Source: Stentor roeselii
Lineage: Eukaryota; Ciliophora; Heterotrichea; Heterotrichida; Stentoridae
Length of the DNA stretch: 57,432 nt
Direction: 5' to 3'
Assembly (NCBI GenBank): GCA_006503475.1
Contig: RSEH01000285.1
Span: forward strand, 1-57,432
Position numbers and translations under genes: made by a program. Each line of letters begins with the position of its first letter. The first letter of the stretch is position 1. This document shows, piece by piece, positions 30,001-39,848 of this stretch. The notes under the pieces were generated by a model that was given only the letters and a program-made list of their open reading frames with translations, had not been told where the DNA came from and made no database searches.

Positions 30001-33000
30001 TTTTCATTTTAGAGATTTTATCAATCATTCGTTTGAGCTTTAAATTACTCATTGAAACCTTCAAAAATAAGAATTTAGAATATCTTTGACTTTCAGTCTT
30101 GAGTAAGGGTATCAAGCAAATCAACAACTTAATAAGTTTATTTTTCACACAAATTTCGACGATTTCACTAGAATCATAATCATGTTCAACACCCTCCAAA
30201 GATTCCTTTTCAAAAACCTTAATAAAAAAGTTAAAAATCTTTTTAAATCCCTTTAAAATAGCTGATCTTTTACCAAGACAGTACTTTTTAGAAGAATCAT
30301 ATCCTTTAACAGTCTTAAAGCAGATTTCAACAAGTAACTTAAGATCTTTGCAGTCTTTTAAAACATCAAATAAAATCCTATCTCCAAGAAATCCAAGACT
30401 AACAAGAAAATTTCTATTGTGAGTAGTTTCAAAGAAAATTTCATCTTGCATCAAAGGCTGAGACTTGAAGTTAACAGGGATATTAAGCTGGTCATTAGAA
30501 AGACAATACTTATGCCAGTTCCTTCCATAAGCCGCATTAAAGTTTATGCATTGAAAGGTCTCCACACTGACTTGATACAGGTTTTTTATTGAAAGCAACT
30601 TGGTCTTCATGCAGTTATAAGCAAAGTACAAAAGCAACTTGTTAAAGATTTCTAAAGACTTCAAAGTCCTTAGAAAAAAAATAATGTCTTCTAATTCACA
30701 TTCTGAAATTCTTTCAATAAGTGATTTTTTATGATTTATTTGAATTAGAACTTTCATGAATTTGTTTCTTGATGGCTTCAAACCTTTTATCATCTTTTCT
30801 TCATTGTAAAGTGGTAAGATCAAATGACTGACTGATTCTTTAAATATATCATCTTGGCTTTGGTAAAGTTTGATGTTTAATGAGATGTGGTTTATTAAAC
30901 TTTCGAGTTTCATGACTGAAACAAAGGAAAGGCTAGGATTTATCTTTTGGAGATACGAGGCACTTTTCAAAACAGCGATGAAAGTAGAGGATAAGTTAAG
31001 TGTTTGAATTTTTTGAATAATTATGTCATCTCCTCCTTTCAGCTTGAACATATCAACCAATTGAAAAATGTAGCTTTGAAGATTTGATATGTAAATTTGA
31101 AATGATTTATTTTCTGACTCAGAGTCTTTCTCTTCTGTTGATCTTTCGATGATTAATGACAAGGCCAGGTCGAAAAGCTTTAAAAACAAGTGAATATCTT
31201 TACAAAGTTGCATGAAACGTTTAAAATAAAAGAAATCTACACTTTCTAGATTTTGTTCCTTCCAAAGTAACTCAAATGAATCAAGGTTTAGCTCAATCAT
31301 CAGGTCTAATCGATTGCTTATTATTTCAGGATTTTTTAAACATACCGAATACACAACAGAACTTTCTAAAGAATTGTGAAAATCCTCAAAAATCCTGAAT
31401 TTTCCTTCAAAAGTGCATCTTTTTGATGATTCTTTCAAAAATTTCTCTAAAATTTCGCATAAATTATCAAAAAGGTAGTTTTGTATTTCATCTTCTAAGA
31501 GTATCAGGCCAAATTTTTCGTAATCAAGTCTGAGTAACTCATTTAAATAATTCAAGATGATAGTAATTTCGAAATTGTTCATAATAAAATAGTTAATTAA
31601 CTTGCAGACCAGAGCAGTTTTTGTGCTTCTTACATCTAAAATCTTGAAATTGTAAAGTTTTTCATAATTTTTCAGATTTTCTAATAAATAATCATGACTA
31701 ATCTGCCATTCCTCAACTGTCTCTCGAAGATACTTAAAAAGAACTTCAGAAATATCATCAGCCTTAGCACATCCCATATCATTGAAAAGCGAAATGAATT
31801 TCAAACTATTTCCATAATTTTTTTTCGCTATTTCCTCTTTTTGCTGATTAGGATAAACCAACTCTTTCACAATTTCCTTGAGTTCCAAGTCAACCTCAGC
31901 CCTTTCCATCAAAGCCTCTGAAAAAACATCTCTCATATTTCCAAGATCAGAAAAAACACTATCAATATTTTCAACTAAATACTTAACAGAATAATATTCA
32001 GAAATCGTTCTTAAAATCCTCACAGCTCGATGATGAATACATTGACAAATCGACACAATATAATAAAAACAAAAAGACTTAGACTCAGGTGCTATCTTCA
32101 AAGGAGGAAACAAGCTGACAAACAGGTCAGGATTATCAAGAATTGCTAAAGTTTCAATGATTTTTTCTTTACTTTTAACATTTACAAGGTTACTTACATT
32201 GTGCTTCGAAGGACTTCTGGAACGAGACCTGCTTGTTTTTTTGAACTTGCTAAGAATATTTTCATCAAAGTAACTGAAACTCTGTTCAAGGTTTTCTTCT
32301 TCTCTCGCTCTGAAAAGGTTGGCATCGTAAAGAATGCTGAGAACTTCAGAGATTTCTTCTTCTGAATTAAGACTTGAAGAGTTGGTAGCTGAAAAAGCCA
32401 GAAGTTCGATATATTGCAAGTGAGATCGAGTGAAAGCTTCGGAATTGTATCGTTTTTTTAAGAGGTACTTGATGATCAAAGGAAAGCGTGCTTGAATTGC
32501 AGCTTCTATGAGGTTGATTGGAAGAAATCTTGAGAATTTCTGAGGATTTTCTATTTTTTTATTCGTGAAGCGAGTCATGTATTTCTGGTACTCTTCATAC
32601 TGCAGAAGACTGAAAGACTGGTAATCTTCGAAGTACTTGTTGATGATCTCAGTGGTTCTTAGACCAGTCGTTTTTTTCACTATTTTCATTGTTTCTTTGA
32701 AAAGGTCTAAATTTCTACTGGAAATAAGGACTGACAACAGGTGATTTCCTTTCACATCAACAGCGAAAATCAGTTCTTTTAAACCTGAGTCTTTAATTTT
32801 TTCAGATAAAGTTTTAAACAAGGTGATTTTTTCCTCAGGTGCGAATTTTTCCTGCATGTAAATCGAAAGAAGTAAGTTTTTCATCTCAGAGTCATAAAGT
32901 TTTGGACTCCCTTCAAAGAGTAAGTCTTTTAAGATCTTGGCACAGTTCTTAGGAAAGACTTCAACTAAATGAATAAGTCCATTATACCCTTCATCATCCA

Positions 33001-33481
33001 ATTGAAAAAACCCTCTTCTTGACATGATTTCAAATACCCGAGGTCTTAAAGTTTTCACAGTATGTATCAAAAGAGATTCATGAATCATCGGCGCGATTTG
33101 AATTTTTATTGAAAACTTCAAAAACAACTCAGAAATTTCTCGAAGATTTTGAAGATTCGTCTTTAAAAGAACTTCCCAGATGGCATGTTGAAGATGAATC
33201 AGTTCAAGAGGGGACAACTGGAAAAAGTCAACGTCTGACAAGAAAACAGATGAAAAAAAATCATGAAAGTTTGAAAGATCGTGAGTTGTTTCTTGGAAAC
33301 TTAGAAGAATTCGCAGGAAGGGAAGCTTTAATGATGGGTATGTTGAGAGAAGGGTCAGAAGCTCGCTGTACTTTTTATGTTGAAGAAGAAGGTGGCTTAA
33401 GGATGAGAAGTTGTTTTCGTCTGGAATGCTGAGAAAGGCTGATGAGAGAAGACTGTCAATTTGAACTAGGCTGGAATCCAT
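24005..33481 (-). CDS. Giant HECT-type E3 ubiquitin ligase
   Basis: A single open frame of 3158 residues. The C-terminal ~350 residues form a HECT domain: VGIDAGGVKRDFY at its start, IGSAFANGIIHEYKVPIALC and FSTGNSMVPIK within it, and LPISHTCFYTIDVPNYQTFE with the thioester Cys at about residue 3125. The Ser/Arg patch RSRSRSPSK lies in the N-terminal third. A filamin-like strand set (KDAKVQFEVLVNDVHIKHSP) lies some 100 residues before the HECT domain. The rest is helical with Leu/Phe-rich solenoid-like segments but no repeat I can name. HECT ligases take ubiquitin from E2 onto the Cys and pass it to substrate. The frame has no internal stop over 9.5 kb, showing that the standard code applies here. 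Confidence 0.92.
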   Translation of the reverse strand: MDSSLVQIDSLLSSAFLSIPDENNFSSLSHLLLQHKKYSELLTLLSTYPSLKLPFLRILLSFQETTHDLSNFHDFFSSVFLSDVDFFQLSPLELIHLQHAIWEVLLKTNLQNLREISELFLKFSIKIQIAPMIHESLLIHTVKTLRPRVFEIMSRRGFFQLDDEGYNGLIHLVEVFPKNCAKILKDLLFEGSPKLYDSEMKNLLLSIYMQEKFAPEEKITLFKTLSEKIKDSGLKELIFAVDVKGNHLLSVLISSRNLDLFKETMKIVKKTTGLRTTEIINKYFEDYQSFSLLQYEEYQKYMTRFTNKKIENPQKFSRFLPINLIEAAIQARFPLIIKYLLKKRYNSEAFTRSHLQYIELLAFSATNSSSLNSEEEISEVLSILYDANLFRAREEENLEQSFSYFDENILSKFKKTSRSRSRSPSKHNVSNLVNVKSKEKIIETLAILDNPDLFVSLFPPLKIAPESKSFCFYYIVSICQCIHHRAVRILRTISEYYSVKYLVENIDSVFSDLGNMRDVFSEALMERAEVDLELKEIVKELVYPNQQKEEIAKKNYGNSLKFISLFNDMGCAKADDISEVLFKYLRETVEEWQISHDYLLENLKNYEKLYNFKILDVRSTKTALVCKLINYFIMNNFEITIILNYLNELLRLDYEKFGLILLEDEIQNYLFDNLCEILEKFLKESSKRCTFEGKFRIFEDFHNSLESSVVYSVCLKNPEIISNRLDLMIELNLDSFELLWKEQNLESVDFFYFKRFMQLCKDIHLFLKLFDLALSLIIERSTEEKDSESENKSFQIYISNLQSYIFQLVDMFKLKGGDDIIIQKIQTLNLSSTFIAVLKSASYLQKINPSLSFVSVMKLESLINHISLNIKLYQSQDDIFKESVSHLILPLYNEEKMIKGLKPSRNKFMKVLIQINHKKSLIERISECELEDIIFFLRTLKSLEIFNKLLLYFAYNCMKTKLLSIKNLYQVSVETFQCINFNAAYGRNWHKYCLSNDQLNIPVNFKSQPLMQDEIFFETTHNRNFLVSLGFLGDRILFDVLKDCKDLKLLVEICFKTVKGYDSSKKYCLGKRSAILKGFKKIFNFFIKVFEKESLEGVEHDYDSSEIVEICVKNKLIKLLICLIPLLKTESQRYSKFLFLKVSMSNLKLKRMIDKISKMKNIGLSPVEFFIEAINKNLAVLRKIKIVLYFLEEFPELQIYIKNFMNNIGKFKVMKFYNSFSELGICKYGKQVDMENYLLEFPETNLKIPEFCKSAIKSRNTSLITFLIEKMSNDECLELISSNNCEILFHMAFYCLDSELCMIIYKLGSDCLRQFASNTLYNMSIFSIRISNGQYSEAWEPLNYILYDLSSNFEILLIYLKKLLEYKTGILLSFEIELRESCAILDLIDDIHSTVVLLPSEKIEKIGPLIWALKLIPSFKFIMNIKKMEILKIYMKFLYGDYSHLNLPQAALVYSDYEANLETIHENYLLRLAVLGDKSLALHQMSSEMNSKVVRCLLIHGKHSLCIFRSLHFANDRKSLDDVWEFIHDDVKSPIIISFILIGGGDLHAFLPNLLDDIEINFSFESIFKLKNYLVKSLQILNDYSTFLTYRFTIEKGAYSQISNILNKIILKCKAKCQEFRLKVRTSQEVSSLVPFLSQSENILFYTSIIQCYIISFEYFSNYRIKKFIIDLNKEIENIYQNLPKKVKISLNVENKDGKRNFISISSPDVFVIDRDVLVSDIETCSKLGINFKIAEMPNSYEELSALKVYFDDESNSLYDLISFKCIEFYDEKKMALDPACYSNDLIDDFKEFFIGEEILLREVKEVPLNCKETSTVFYKLSKTQKETGKFKEPEIKLKLFDHTFYKFLLFKCRNMLKGLSKKFMIISNIPIEMNYNKFLKEIAFPESDSTNCNIILVIQKFFLKLEPVLLYISKGSEVLTQNQIANYIDFHFDSNNPKIYKTSEIQVYSIPVISTGSQNSMFEFCCPDLEYVFEDHLISLLSPKEIFNLVLDPSTFDSLLSLKKEQFFFMFIVDWESIFQFFLKDFEFPSSRKTIRSLKKLSEELYTSLILKDFLYSIFEEDIWEFAILLNSFSNIADCFNIQKVTADEEFWRKSNNCRKCFIYNTIDEMFLTVETITPKVLSKATSLCIGLNSGIWNVPNSSLPTLDSNLQVAYPSLGNILQPFPNILNISVNPNENPNILLKVKHYEGHLRTSDDHSIISFEIQPFKSFLRNFFWFSFSLNKSIISNYFLKFLNSSIKAEKTFFNEKKFNISKGVRKKAFKWNPTFELTWNEFTESKFEVDQGLSIADNILKKFREFLECIDLIYNSIGNFNAFHSVQGYLYVRPKRSLLRKVIARNIHKIIIKVTKEEGICFKEPGELELSLNPLNELSSLTKELIVSTLSNHILVSDKGNKEFNVQIQDKNMTGLGYLKMIEKLELYSQIPLIVTFTALASKLYFPEVHYKVVIKLDQWKNQYSVKGINDSELKLTFGRLFYNKLNLITFGEECMRQLSVYRPVNRVIVSTIIPSTYNTDQTNDNILNPSTNSKSYSSRKLEARLIKIKENSKNPDYLIVHFFKNFPVFYIFIGESSLNHVQTRLKYDFFCMLVQKNSFNPVVKSSRLSKIKLNPEAHSTTIVTSDTEFTCFLFSYGEPGVIIHNSKNKSVNYEITPDENKTIWQDYRVFKITFRTTSIGHYYFYNKNIILPADFLTSRAQLIDASNSTIEYKKTTDTFLLTFNDSKNDKIILTVPKDHENSKNFILNHSKVSIRFFLEDNSECKHFLKFKMNTIIASYESPSKDAKVQFEVLVNDVHIKHSPCIFESNNNFTKRYQKFIEENSKSAYFKIEETLYIKRNTFFESLNNNLPKGNVCKSLFYVVYENEVGIDAGGVKRDFYDCLGSYATLPNLKLFEKRKEFYRIHPESNPDMMESIGSAFANGIIHEYKVPIALCDSLLKCVLGQKIVPDDLKAEDPDLYNSYLEIMTMSEEDLNNCGFYFSASSNGSIVPLIHGGEKIQVTTENREKYFKLIIKWELKGYAKKSIEKFVKGFNAVAVSLKTLRCDEIRFIMSGFDENDAEFVKSSIDHGSSSMKRVKMWLVDWLNQIDLESIKKFLKFSTGNSMVPIKRDYWKIIVNKGNGKLPISHTCFYTIDVPNYQTFEELCKGFQIAIEFGCEGFGNA

Positions 33482-34251
33482 ATTCTATAATTGATTGAAA
33501 TTTTGGAGAGTTTTAAGAGGATTTTGATTGGGTTTAGGGGTTTAAGGGTTTTGAAGGGTTTGGAGGACTTGGAGTTTAGTGGGTTTTTTTTGGGAGTAAA
33601 TGGAAGGGTTTTAGGATTTTTTTGGAGTTGATTGATTTAGGATGGGCTTTTTTGAAGGTTTTGAGATAGGGAAGTTTAATTGGTTTTTTATATGGTAGAG
33701 TCGATAAGGAAGGATTGTTGAGTGCGTACAGGGATTTTTTTCAAATTTTATTTGAAGTTAAGGTTTAATTGAAAAATTTTAAGAATTTTTATAATTATTA
33801 GCTGTGCTTGTATCTGAATTTATATTAGAGGAAAGGACTAGAAACCTTTAGAGTTATGAAAATAGTATAGTGTTCTTGATTTGGTTTAAAAAATAATATT
33901 GTTTGCTTTAGGGTAAAATTATTTTTATTATAATTGATTAGAACCGGATTAGTTAATAGTATATTCAACTAAATCATAAAAATCAAATTTTTAATACTCT
34001 ACTTAAAAGTCACATCTTAATCTGCTAACTATTTTGTTCAAATATTAACTGAGCCAAAAAAACTTCCTATTCGGCTATCTTAACTCAAGAACTAATTTTA
34101 AGTGACTACTCAACGAGAAGATTAATTCCTGACTACCTTCCATATATTTTTTTCAAATAAATAAATCATTATTCAAAGTCCACGTTTTATTTTATCTCAC
34201 TTCAAATGCAAAAAATCTGAACTTTCAGAGCTCTTTTGTAATAAAGAATAA
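33482..34251. other. Intergenic region with G+T-rich 5' flank of the HECT gene
   Basis: From about 33500 to 33680 the plus strand is strikingly G+T-rich, with irregular GGGTTTAGGGG, TTTAAGGG and TTTGGAGG words. These are on the template side of the HECT gene, so its promoter is C+A-rich on the coding strand. From about 33730 to 34251 the DNA is plain AT-rich. No gene was seen. Confidence 0.5.
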
Positions 34252-34740
34252 ATGGTTGTACTCATCAGTCTAGTTAAGCTTGTCTTTTCTTACAATATTT
34301 ATTCATTCGGAATCGAAACTGAATACGAAGAAGCCATATCATCATACATCTCTTCCTCCAGCAGTAGTCTGAAGTATATTCCCCTCGAGTCATCAGAGCG
34401 CCAAGCTTCAACAGATCCGTCTTTCATCACAGTCTTGATTTCATTGACCAAGGAACCCCTTGAAGTTCATTTTCTTCAGATTTTCGCAGAATCGAACAAA
34501 ATTCCACTTTTACTTGTTTTTCAAGGCAAAACTCAAGACTTTTCCTTTTTTTCAGATTTGAAGTCGGAATGTTTTTCCAGGTCTATCAATTCACTGATTA
34601 ACTACTTTCCTTCTGTAAGGCCGGCGATAGTCTGGCCCTTTTCAGAAGAAAATCAACTATAGCTTAGCGCAGTCATTCCCTTGAGTATTATCTTTATTAG
34701 CGAAAACTCTGGATCCATGGACCTACCTTATTTTCTATAG
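34252..34740 (+). pseudogene. 5' fragment of a PBP1-type receptor gene
   Basis: The frame opens with a signal-peptide-like start (MVVLISLVKLVFSYNIYSFG) and runs 136 residues to TAG at 34660-34662. It continues in frame to another TAG near 34740. LEVHFLQIFAESNKIPLLLV and INSLINYFPSVRPAIVW line up with the N-terminal PBP1 domain of the receptors at 46279-49623 and 50752-54084 (FLFEVEKISEVLAAPYLTI; IKINEVVNLLQWKTVSII). Homology fades at about 34740-34800. It is either the 5' part of the broken receptor gene at 36560-39492, separated by an insertion, or a separate relic. Confidence 0.6.
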
Positions 34741-36559
34741 TAAATTATATGCAGAATTTTCAAAAGATAAAACGCTCGATGGTCGGTACTTTAAATTTTT
34801 AGATCTATAGGCCCGCTATTTAAGTGTATAGACCCAATGTCTTAATATATAGACTCACTGTTTTACTTTATATAGAACTTCTTATTAAGATTCTTACTTA
34901 GTTAATCTTTTTCTTAGTCTTCTTATTATTCGTTCGAAATTTAGTCTTCTAATGTTCTTTTTATTGTATTTCCTTAATATCTGCGTTTTCTAGTCCTAGC
35001 TTTCTCTTATCTTGATGCAGTTCATTAAGTTAAGAAGTATTTTTGAATCAAATCTTGCTCATAATAGAAAAGAATTTTTTTCTGTTAATCTAGTAGTCTT
35101 GGTCTATGTGATGCATTATTTCATATGATTTATTTGTTATGTTGTCATTTGAATCTATTTTATCATGTTTGTTGTAATATGAATCTGCATATGAGTCTAA
35201 ATGATCCAAATAATTTAATTTATATGAATCTATCACATAACTGCTTTCATTTCTCATATTTGTATGTATTTAATTTTTGGTCTGACATGTTGATTTTATA
35301 TGAATTTCTCTTATTCTTCTTATATTGTAGTAGGTATTAATCTATTATCTCTTATTTTGCAAATTCCATCGAATGGAAGAAGATATAATACGATTACCTT
35401 TCTTGTACCAGTTTTTTTTTTACTACTCTATTTTAACATTAAAATCTCTCTCAACCTTATAATCTTAAAATGAAATCCAATTTTATAATATTTTGGTATT
35501 ACATAGTATTTAAATAGATGTTCGCCTATTTCTTTACTAAGAAATAAGTACATATAATATTTTTTTAATGTAATGAATCTCAATCTTAGACTTTGGTTAA
35601 GTGATGCAGCCAATTTAACCGATTCATCTGCACTTGTTCTATTTTTGATCGCTTCAATTCTTTTGATATTGCTTCTGGTTATGAAATATATTTTTTTCAT
35701 TTACTTCTTCTTCATTATCATCATCTTGATATCATCATAATTAATAAGCCATGCAAAATTATTGGAATGTTATATTTCGCAAACCGAATCATTGTTGATA
35801 CAATCTTACAATATTTTTCAATTCTTCTAATGAATAATTGTAATATCTCTTACTTTTCCTTTGAAGCTATATAAAATCAATCTTAAAATATATGTTTTAT
35901 CTTTACTTTTTTCATGATGCATAAGAGTGAAGTATGAGATTATTGGTTCTGTTGAATATTATATGGGAATATCAATTTATGTCCTGAGTCTCTCATTCTT
36001 ATCTTTGATAGAATTCGGCAAAGCCTTTAATATGGTCAAGCTCTGCTTTATTACATACTTTATGTGGCCATTACAATCCTCTTTACATTAGAATTAGTAC
36101 CGTCACTGAATAGGTGTATGTAGTGATCTGTAATTGACTGTAACCATAACTTCATCCCTGTTGAAATTCTTAATCTATTCACAGTGCAATATGATGTCAG
36201 TCTTCGTAGACTTCAATGTGAATTATAATAACTTAAATGAACCACTAGATGAATGAAAATTATGCCAAATTGACTGATTATTTAATCAAGTAAATGATGC
36301 TAAGAGATATGATGATATGTAAAATGAAATGTTTGAAATAAGCGATCAAATTCCTTATCACATACAAGACAGTATTAAAGAAATGCTCAGACCAGCCCAA
36401 GATGCATAGAAGCACCAAATATACATGATTAAAATAAGAGTCATGTTAGTATATGGTCTATTTTGTTTGAAACTTCGTATGACCTCTGAATAAATTGCAG
36501 AATCCAGGTGAAAGTTGAAATTAATAAAAAAGTCTTCAAATATTTGATACAACCTTCTA
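34741..36559. other. ~1.8 kb AT-rich segment between two receptor-gene fragments
   Basis: No convincing gene was found. A short phased repeat (TATAG words at 34806, 34827, 34848 and 34871) opens the segment. Around 35150-35300 the word TATGAATCT recurs loosely. A minus-strand open stretch at 35428-35700 (90 codons, Lys/Ile-rich) and the sequence around 36000-36250 contain protein-like words but no identifiable domain. I could not find clear terminal inverted repeats or a target-site duplication by eye. Confidence 0.45.
34806..34893 (+). repeat. Degenerate ~21-bp repeat with TATAG words
   Basis: TATAGGCCC, TATAGACCC, TATAGACTC and TATAGAAC begin at 34806, 34827, 34848 and 34871, so the spacing is 21, 21 and 23 bp. 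It lies at the point where receptor homology ends. Confidence 0.55.
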
Positions 36560-39492
36560 CCACTTACCGATCTTCACCTTTCTTTTGACACAAAATTTCA
36601 AAAAGTTTCTTTATCAAACCAAGCGACCTCAACTCAAGTTTCAACAATTTTATCTAAACTTCTAAAAAAGGAAGCAGTTAAAGAATTCTTCTTTTTACCC
36701 GATGAGAAGTTTTGCAAGACCATCGGCAAAGGATTCAAAGATGCTTATTTAATTCAAAAAGGTAGTCTTGCAGTATTTTTTACAAGTTGTGTTTACCAGG
36801 TCGAAATCGATGGTGCTTTGTTTTTGACTTATGAAAGTTTCGAGCAGGTGAAAAATCGTGTTGATTATAATGCAAATTCGAAAGTTTTTAAATGTTTAGA
36901 AAAAAAAGGACTCACTGATGATGAAATTTTAAAAAAATTGAAAAATGTTTATAATAATGAATGCAGGTTTTCTATTGTTAATGATGACAGGGGAACGAAA
37001 ATAAATGTTGGAGGGGTTTTTAATGGAAATGTTGAACTTTATTGGAATTTAAGGTTTTTAGGGGGAATTTATGACCTTGGAAATTTTAGTGATCCTGTTG
37101 TCGTGGTTTCTGCTAATACTGGATCTTTTAATCCTAATGGTGTTGCACCGGTTTATTCTAATGTCGATTATCATCAGGGGACTTACTTTGCGGTGGAAAA
37201 AATTAATAGAGATCGCTCTTATTTCAGTAAATATAAAATGCAGCTTTATGATAAGGTTAATTGTGGAATTACTATTTTTGATTATAACTATTCGAAAGAA
37301 TGTTTTACTGAGCATAGACCGAATATGGGAGTAGCTTATGTGCCAACACTATTTTCAATGAATCTCCCCCTACTAAAACAACTTGATTCTCTAAACCTAA
37401 GTATCCCATTTATAAGTGGAATGGGCAGTTCAGGTTTACTATAAAACAAAAAAGATTTCCCATACTTCATAAGAACAGTTTCTCCATCCTCAAAATTTTC
37501 AACAGCTTGATCAAACCTAATAAGACTTTACTCCTGGAATAAAATAATAGTCCACTACACAAATGACAGTTTCGGAACAACAGCATACAAAATTCTGAAT
37601 GATTCCCAGTCAGAATTCGGTTTCAATTTCATAAACGACGATAAATACCGTTCAGTATCATACGTCTACGACCACGAGTCACTAGCGCCTTACTACACCA
37701 ACATGAAAAACAGCATAAGTCTAGGCTGCAAGATCATCTTTCTAGTCATGGGAGACCCTGCAGCTTTTTTCTGGTTAGAAGGCTTTTACGATGTCGGAGC
37801 AAGAAGAGGTGATTTTACTTTTATCTTCTTCACAGCAACAGGATTAACAAACTTTAAAGCTAAAAATGCAGATCTTCAAAAAAGAAAAGAACTCATGCAT
37901 GGGTCTTTCGTTATTTTCAATGCAGCTTGGGTGGGTCAATATGGAGATAATATGAAAGTAGAGTATTTGAAATATAGAGATGATGCTTGGGGTAGAAGTT
38001 ATTATATTGATGCTGTTTATTCTGCTGCTGAAACTGTTGATTTCTTGTTGAATCAAGGAAGACCTTTTGAAGATAAAGATGTTTTCATGCAGGCTGTAAG
38101 GTCAATTAGATTTTTAGGTGCTACTGGAACTGTTTCTTTTGAGGCTGAATCAAATGATAGAAATATGGATACTTATAATGTTTTTAATTTTTATGAAGAT
38201 GAAGATGGGATGTGGCATGATGATGCTGTTGCTTTTATTTCACCTTTGGGGACTGTTTATTATGTTGTTTTGAAAGAGACTGTTTGGGTCAATGGAAAAC
38301 TTCCTAAACCGATGAAGGAGAATTTTTTGAACTGTCCTTTCAGAAAAGAACAGATTCGAAAATCGAAAACTTCAGTCAATATAACGATTGGAGTTTCTGC
38401 TATTATGTTTTTTATTAGCTCTCTTCTTATGGTTTATGCATTAAAAGGAATGAATATGAAGAAAGTTAGTATGATGCAAGTTAAAAATTATACGGTTTTT
38501 CAAGATTATTTAACTTTTGGGTTTATTTTCATTGAAGCTCTTCAGTTGATTTCGATTGGCCCGTCTTTTGAAGGTTTTAATAAAGTTTTAAGTGATTTTT
38601 CAGCTCTTTTGTCGATTAACATTTCTAAAATAACGAGTTTTAGAGATACGAATTTTTGGATTTTCTTTACTCGATGACTGGATTTTCGTATCTTTGGGAT
38701 TGGATGCTTTTGATCATTCATTTTAAATTCTTCAAGGTTTTTAAAGGGTGTTATAAAAAAGTTAAATCATTTCAATATTTGATGATACCCTTAATGTCGA
38801 ATTATCTTTTTTTGCCTACAATAGTAAGCCTGGTAAGTATTTTAATGTGTGATTATGCAATTTCTGATGAGTATACGGATTCTTATCTAAATTTCGATTG
38901 TAAATTTTTCTGCTGGAGTGATGAGCATATAACATATTCAACTCTAGCATGCTTTCAAATTGTGATTTACATTCCTATCGCGATTTTATATAGAACACTT
39001 TGGCAAGAGCGAAACAGTTCGATTAACATACATGCAAGTTCTTACTATTTGATATTGAAGAATAACTGTGTAGTAGTTTTAATTATTCTGAGTAAAATAT
39101 TGAAAGATGAAAATCAGATTGTCTTTGAAACACTTTTTTTTGTTGTTAATTTTATATTGTTTTTGATTGTCTTATTCATAAAGAATTGCTTTAATTTTGA
39201 TAGAGCAAATTTGTGGTGCAAAGTGATGCATTTATGTGTTGTTTGGAATACCTTTACTTGTATACTCGGTAATCATGCTATAAAAAATAATTTTATTTCA
39301 CTTCTCTTGCAGTTACTTGGATTACTTGCTATTGTTGTTGGAGGATTTTATTTTCAGAGTAGATTACCTGATAGTTTACTAGTAAGCAAAAAAGGTAGAA
39401 GCATTGTGGAACTGTTTAGGTTCCTTTTTGGTTTTCAGGCGTATATAAAAAGTGCTTATGTTGATGAGGATGAACTAAATTTGTGGAAGTAG
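36560..39492 (+). pseudogene. Broken PBP1-type multi-helix receptor gene
   Basis: One frame runs from about 36560 to 38677 with TAA at 37442-37444 and TGA at 37508-37510. At about 38656-38660 the homology moves to another frame (NFW then DFLYSMTGFSYLWDW) and continues to TAG at 39490-39492. The frame is also closed by TGA at 36545-36547. ILSKLLKKEAVKEFFFLPDE matches the paralogues' MVKLLVKSSEYRNFIIFG. GTYFAVEKINRDRSY and LNLSIPFISGMG are PBP1 (ANF-receptor-like) motifs. About eight hydrophobic segments follow. The TAA aligns with Lys and the TGA with a non-Trp position, so recoding is unlikely. Three separate lesions argue for a pseudogene over sequencing error. It is more diverged than the two copies at 46-54 kb. 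Confidence 0.75.
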
Positions 39493-39848
39493 GTCGTTTA
39501 AATAAGTAGAATAAGAAAGAAAATGATGATGTTTAATTTTTTATCTAATTTTAAATCGATATTATATAATTCAAGTAATAATTGATAAAGATTAAAACCT
39601 TAGAAATAATTTGATTGCTCTAGTATCTTTTTAATGTATTGATTACTATCATATATCAACTCATAAAATCCCTGTATTTATATCATCTAATTTATGTAAT
39701 GGAACCAGATGCTAAATAAATCTAATTATTTGAAAGCTATTTGCATTTGAAGCTAAGGTACTTATTTGAATCATGAAAAATTATCTTATATAACAATTTA
39801 GTTATTCTAGCTCATAATTACACAAAAAAATTAAAACATACTTATAAT
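39493..39848. other. Short AT-rich intergenic region
   Basis: 356 bp of AT-rich DNA between the broken receptor and the propeller-like gene. No repeat or RNA gene was seen. TTATAATATG places a TATA-like word directly against the next start codon. Confidence 0.5.

Noticed and set aside
35428-35700. Minus-strand 90-codon frame as a transposase
   Set aside because: Lys/Ile-rich sequence without a DDE, integrase or zinc motif that I could recognise.
37424-37444. A 21-nt GT...AG intron removing the TAA in the broken receptor
   Set aside because: GTTTACTATAAAACAAAAAAG would restore the frame locally, but its length and ends do not match the 15-nt consensus, and a TGA at 37508 and a frameshift near 38656 would remain.
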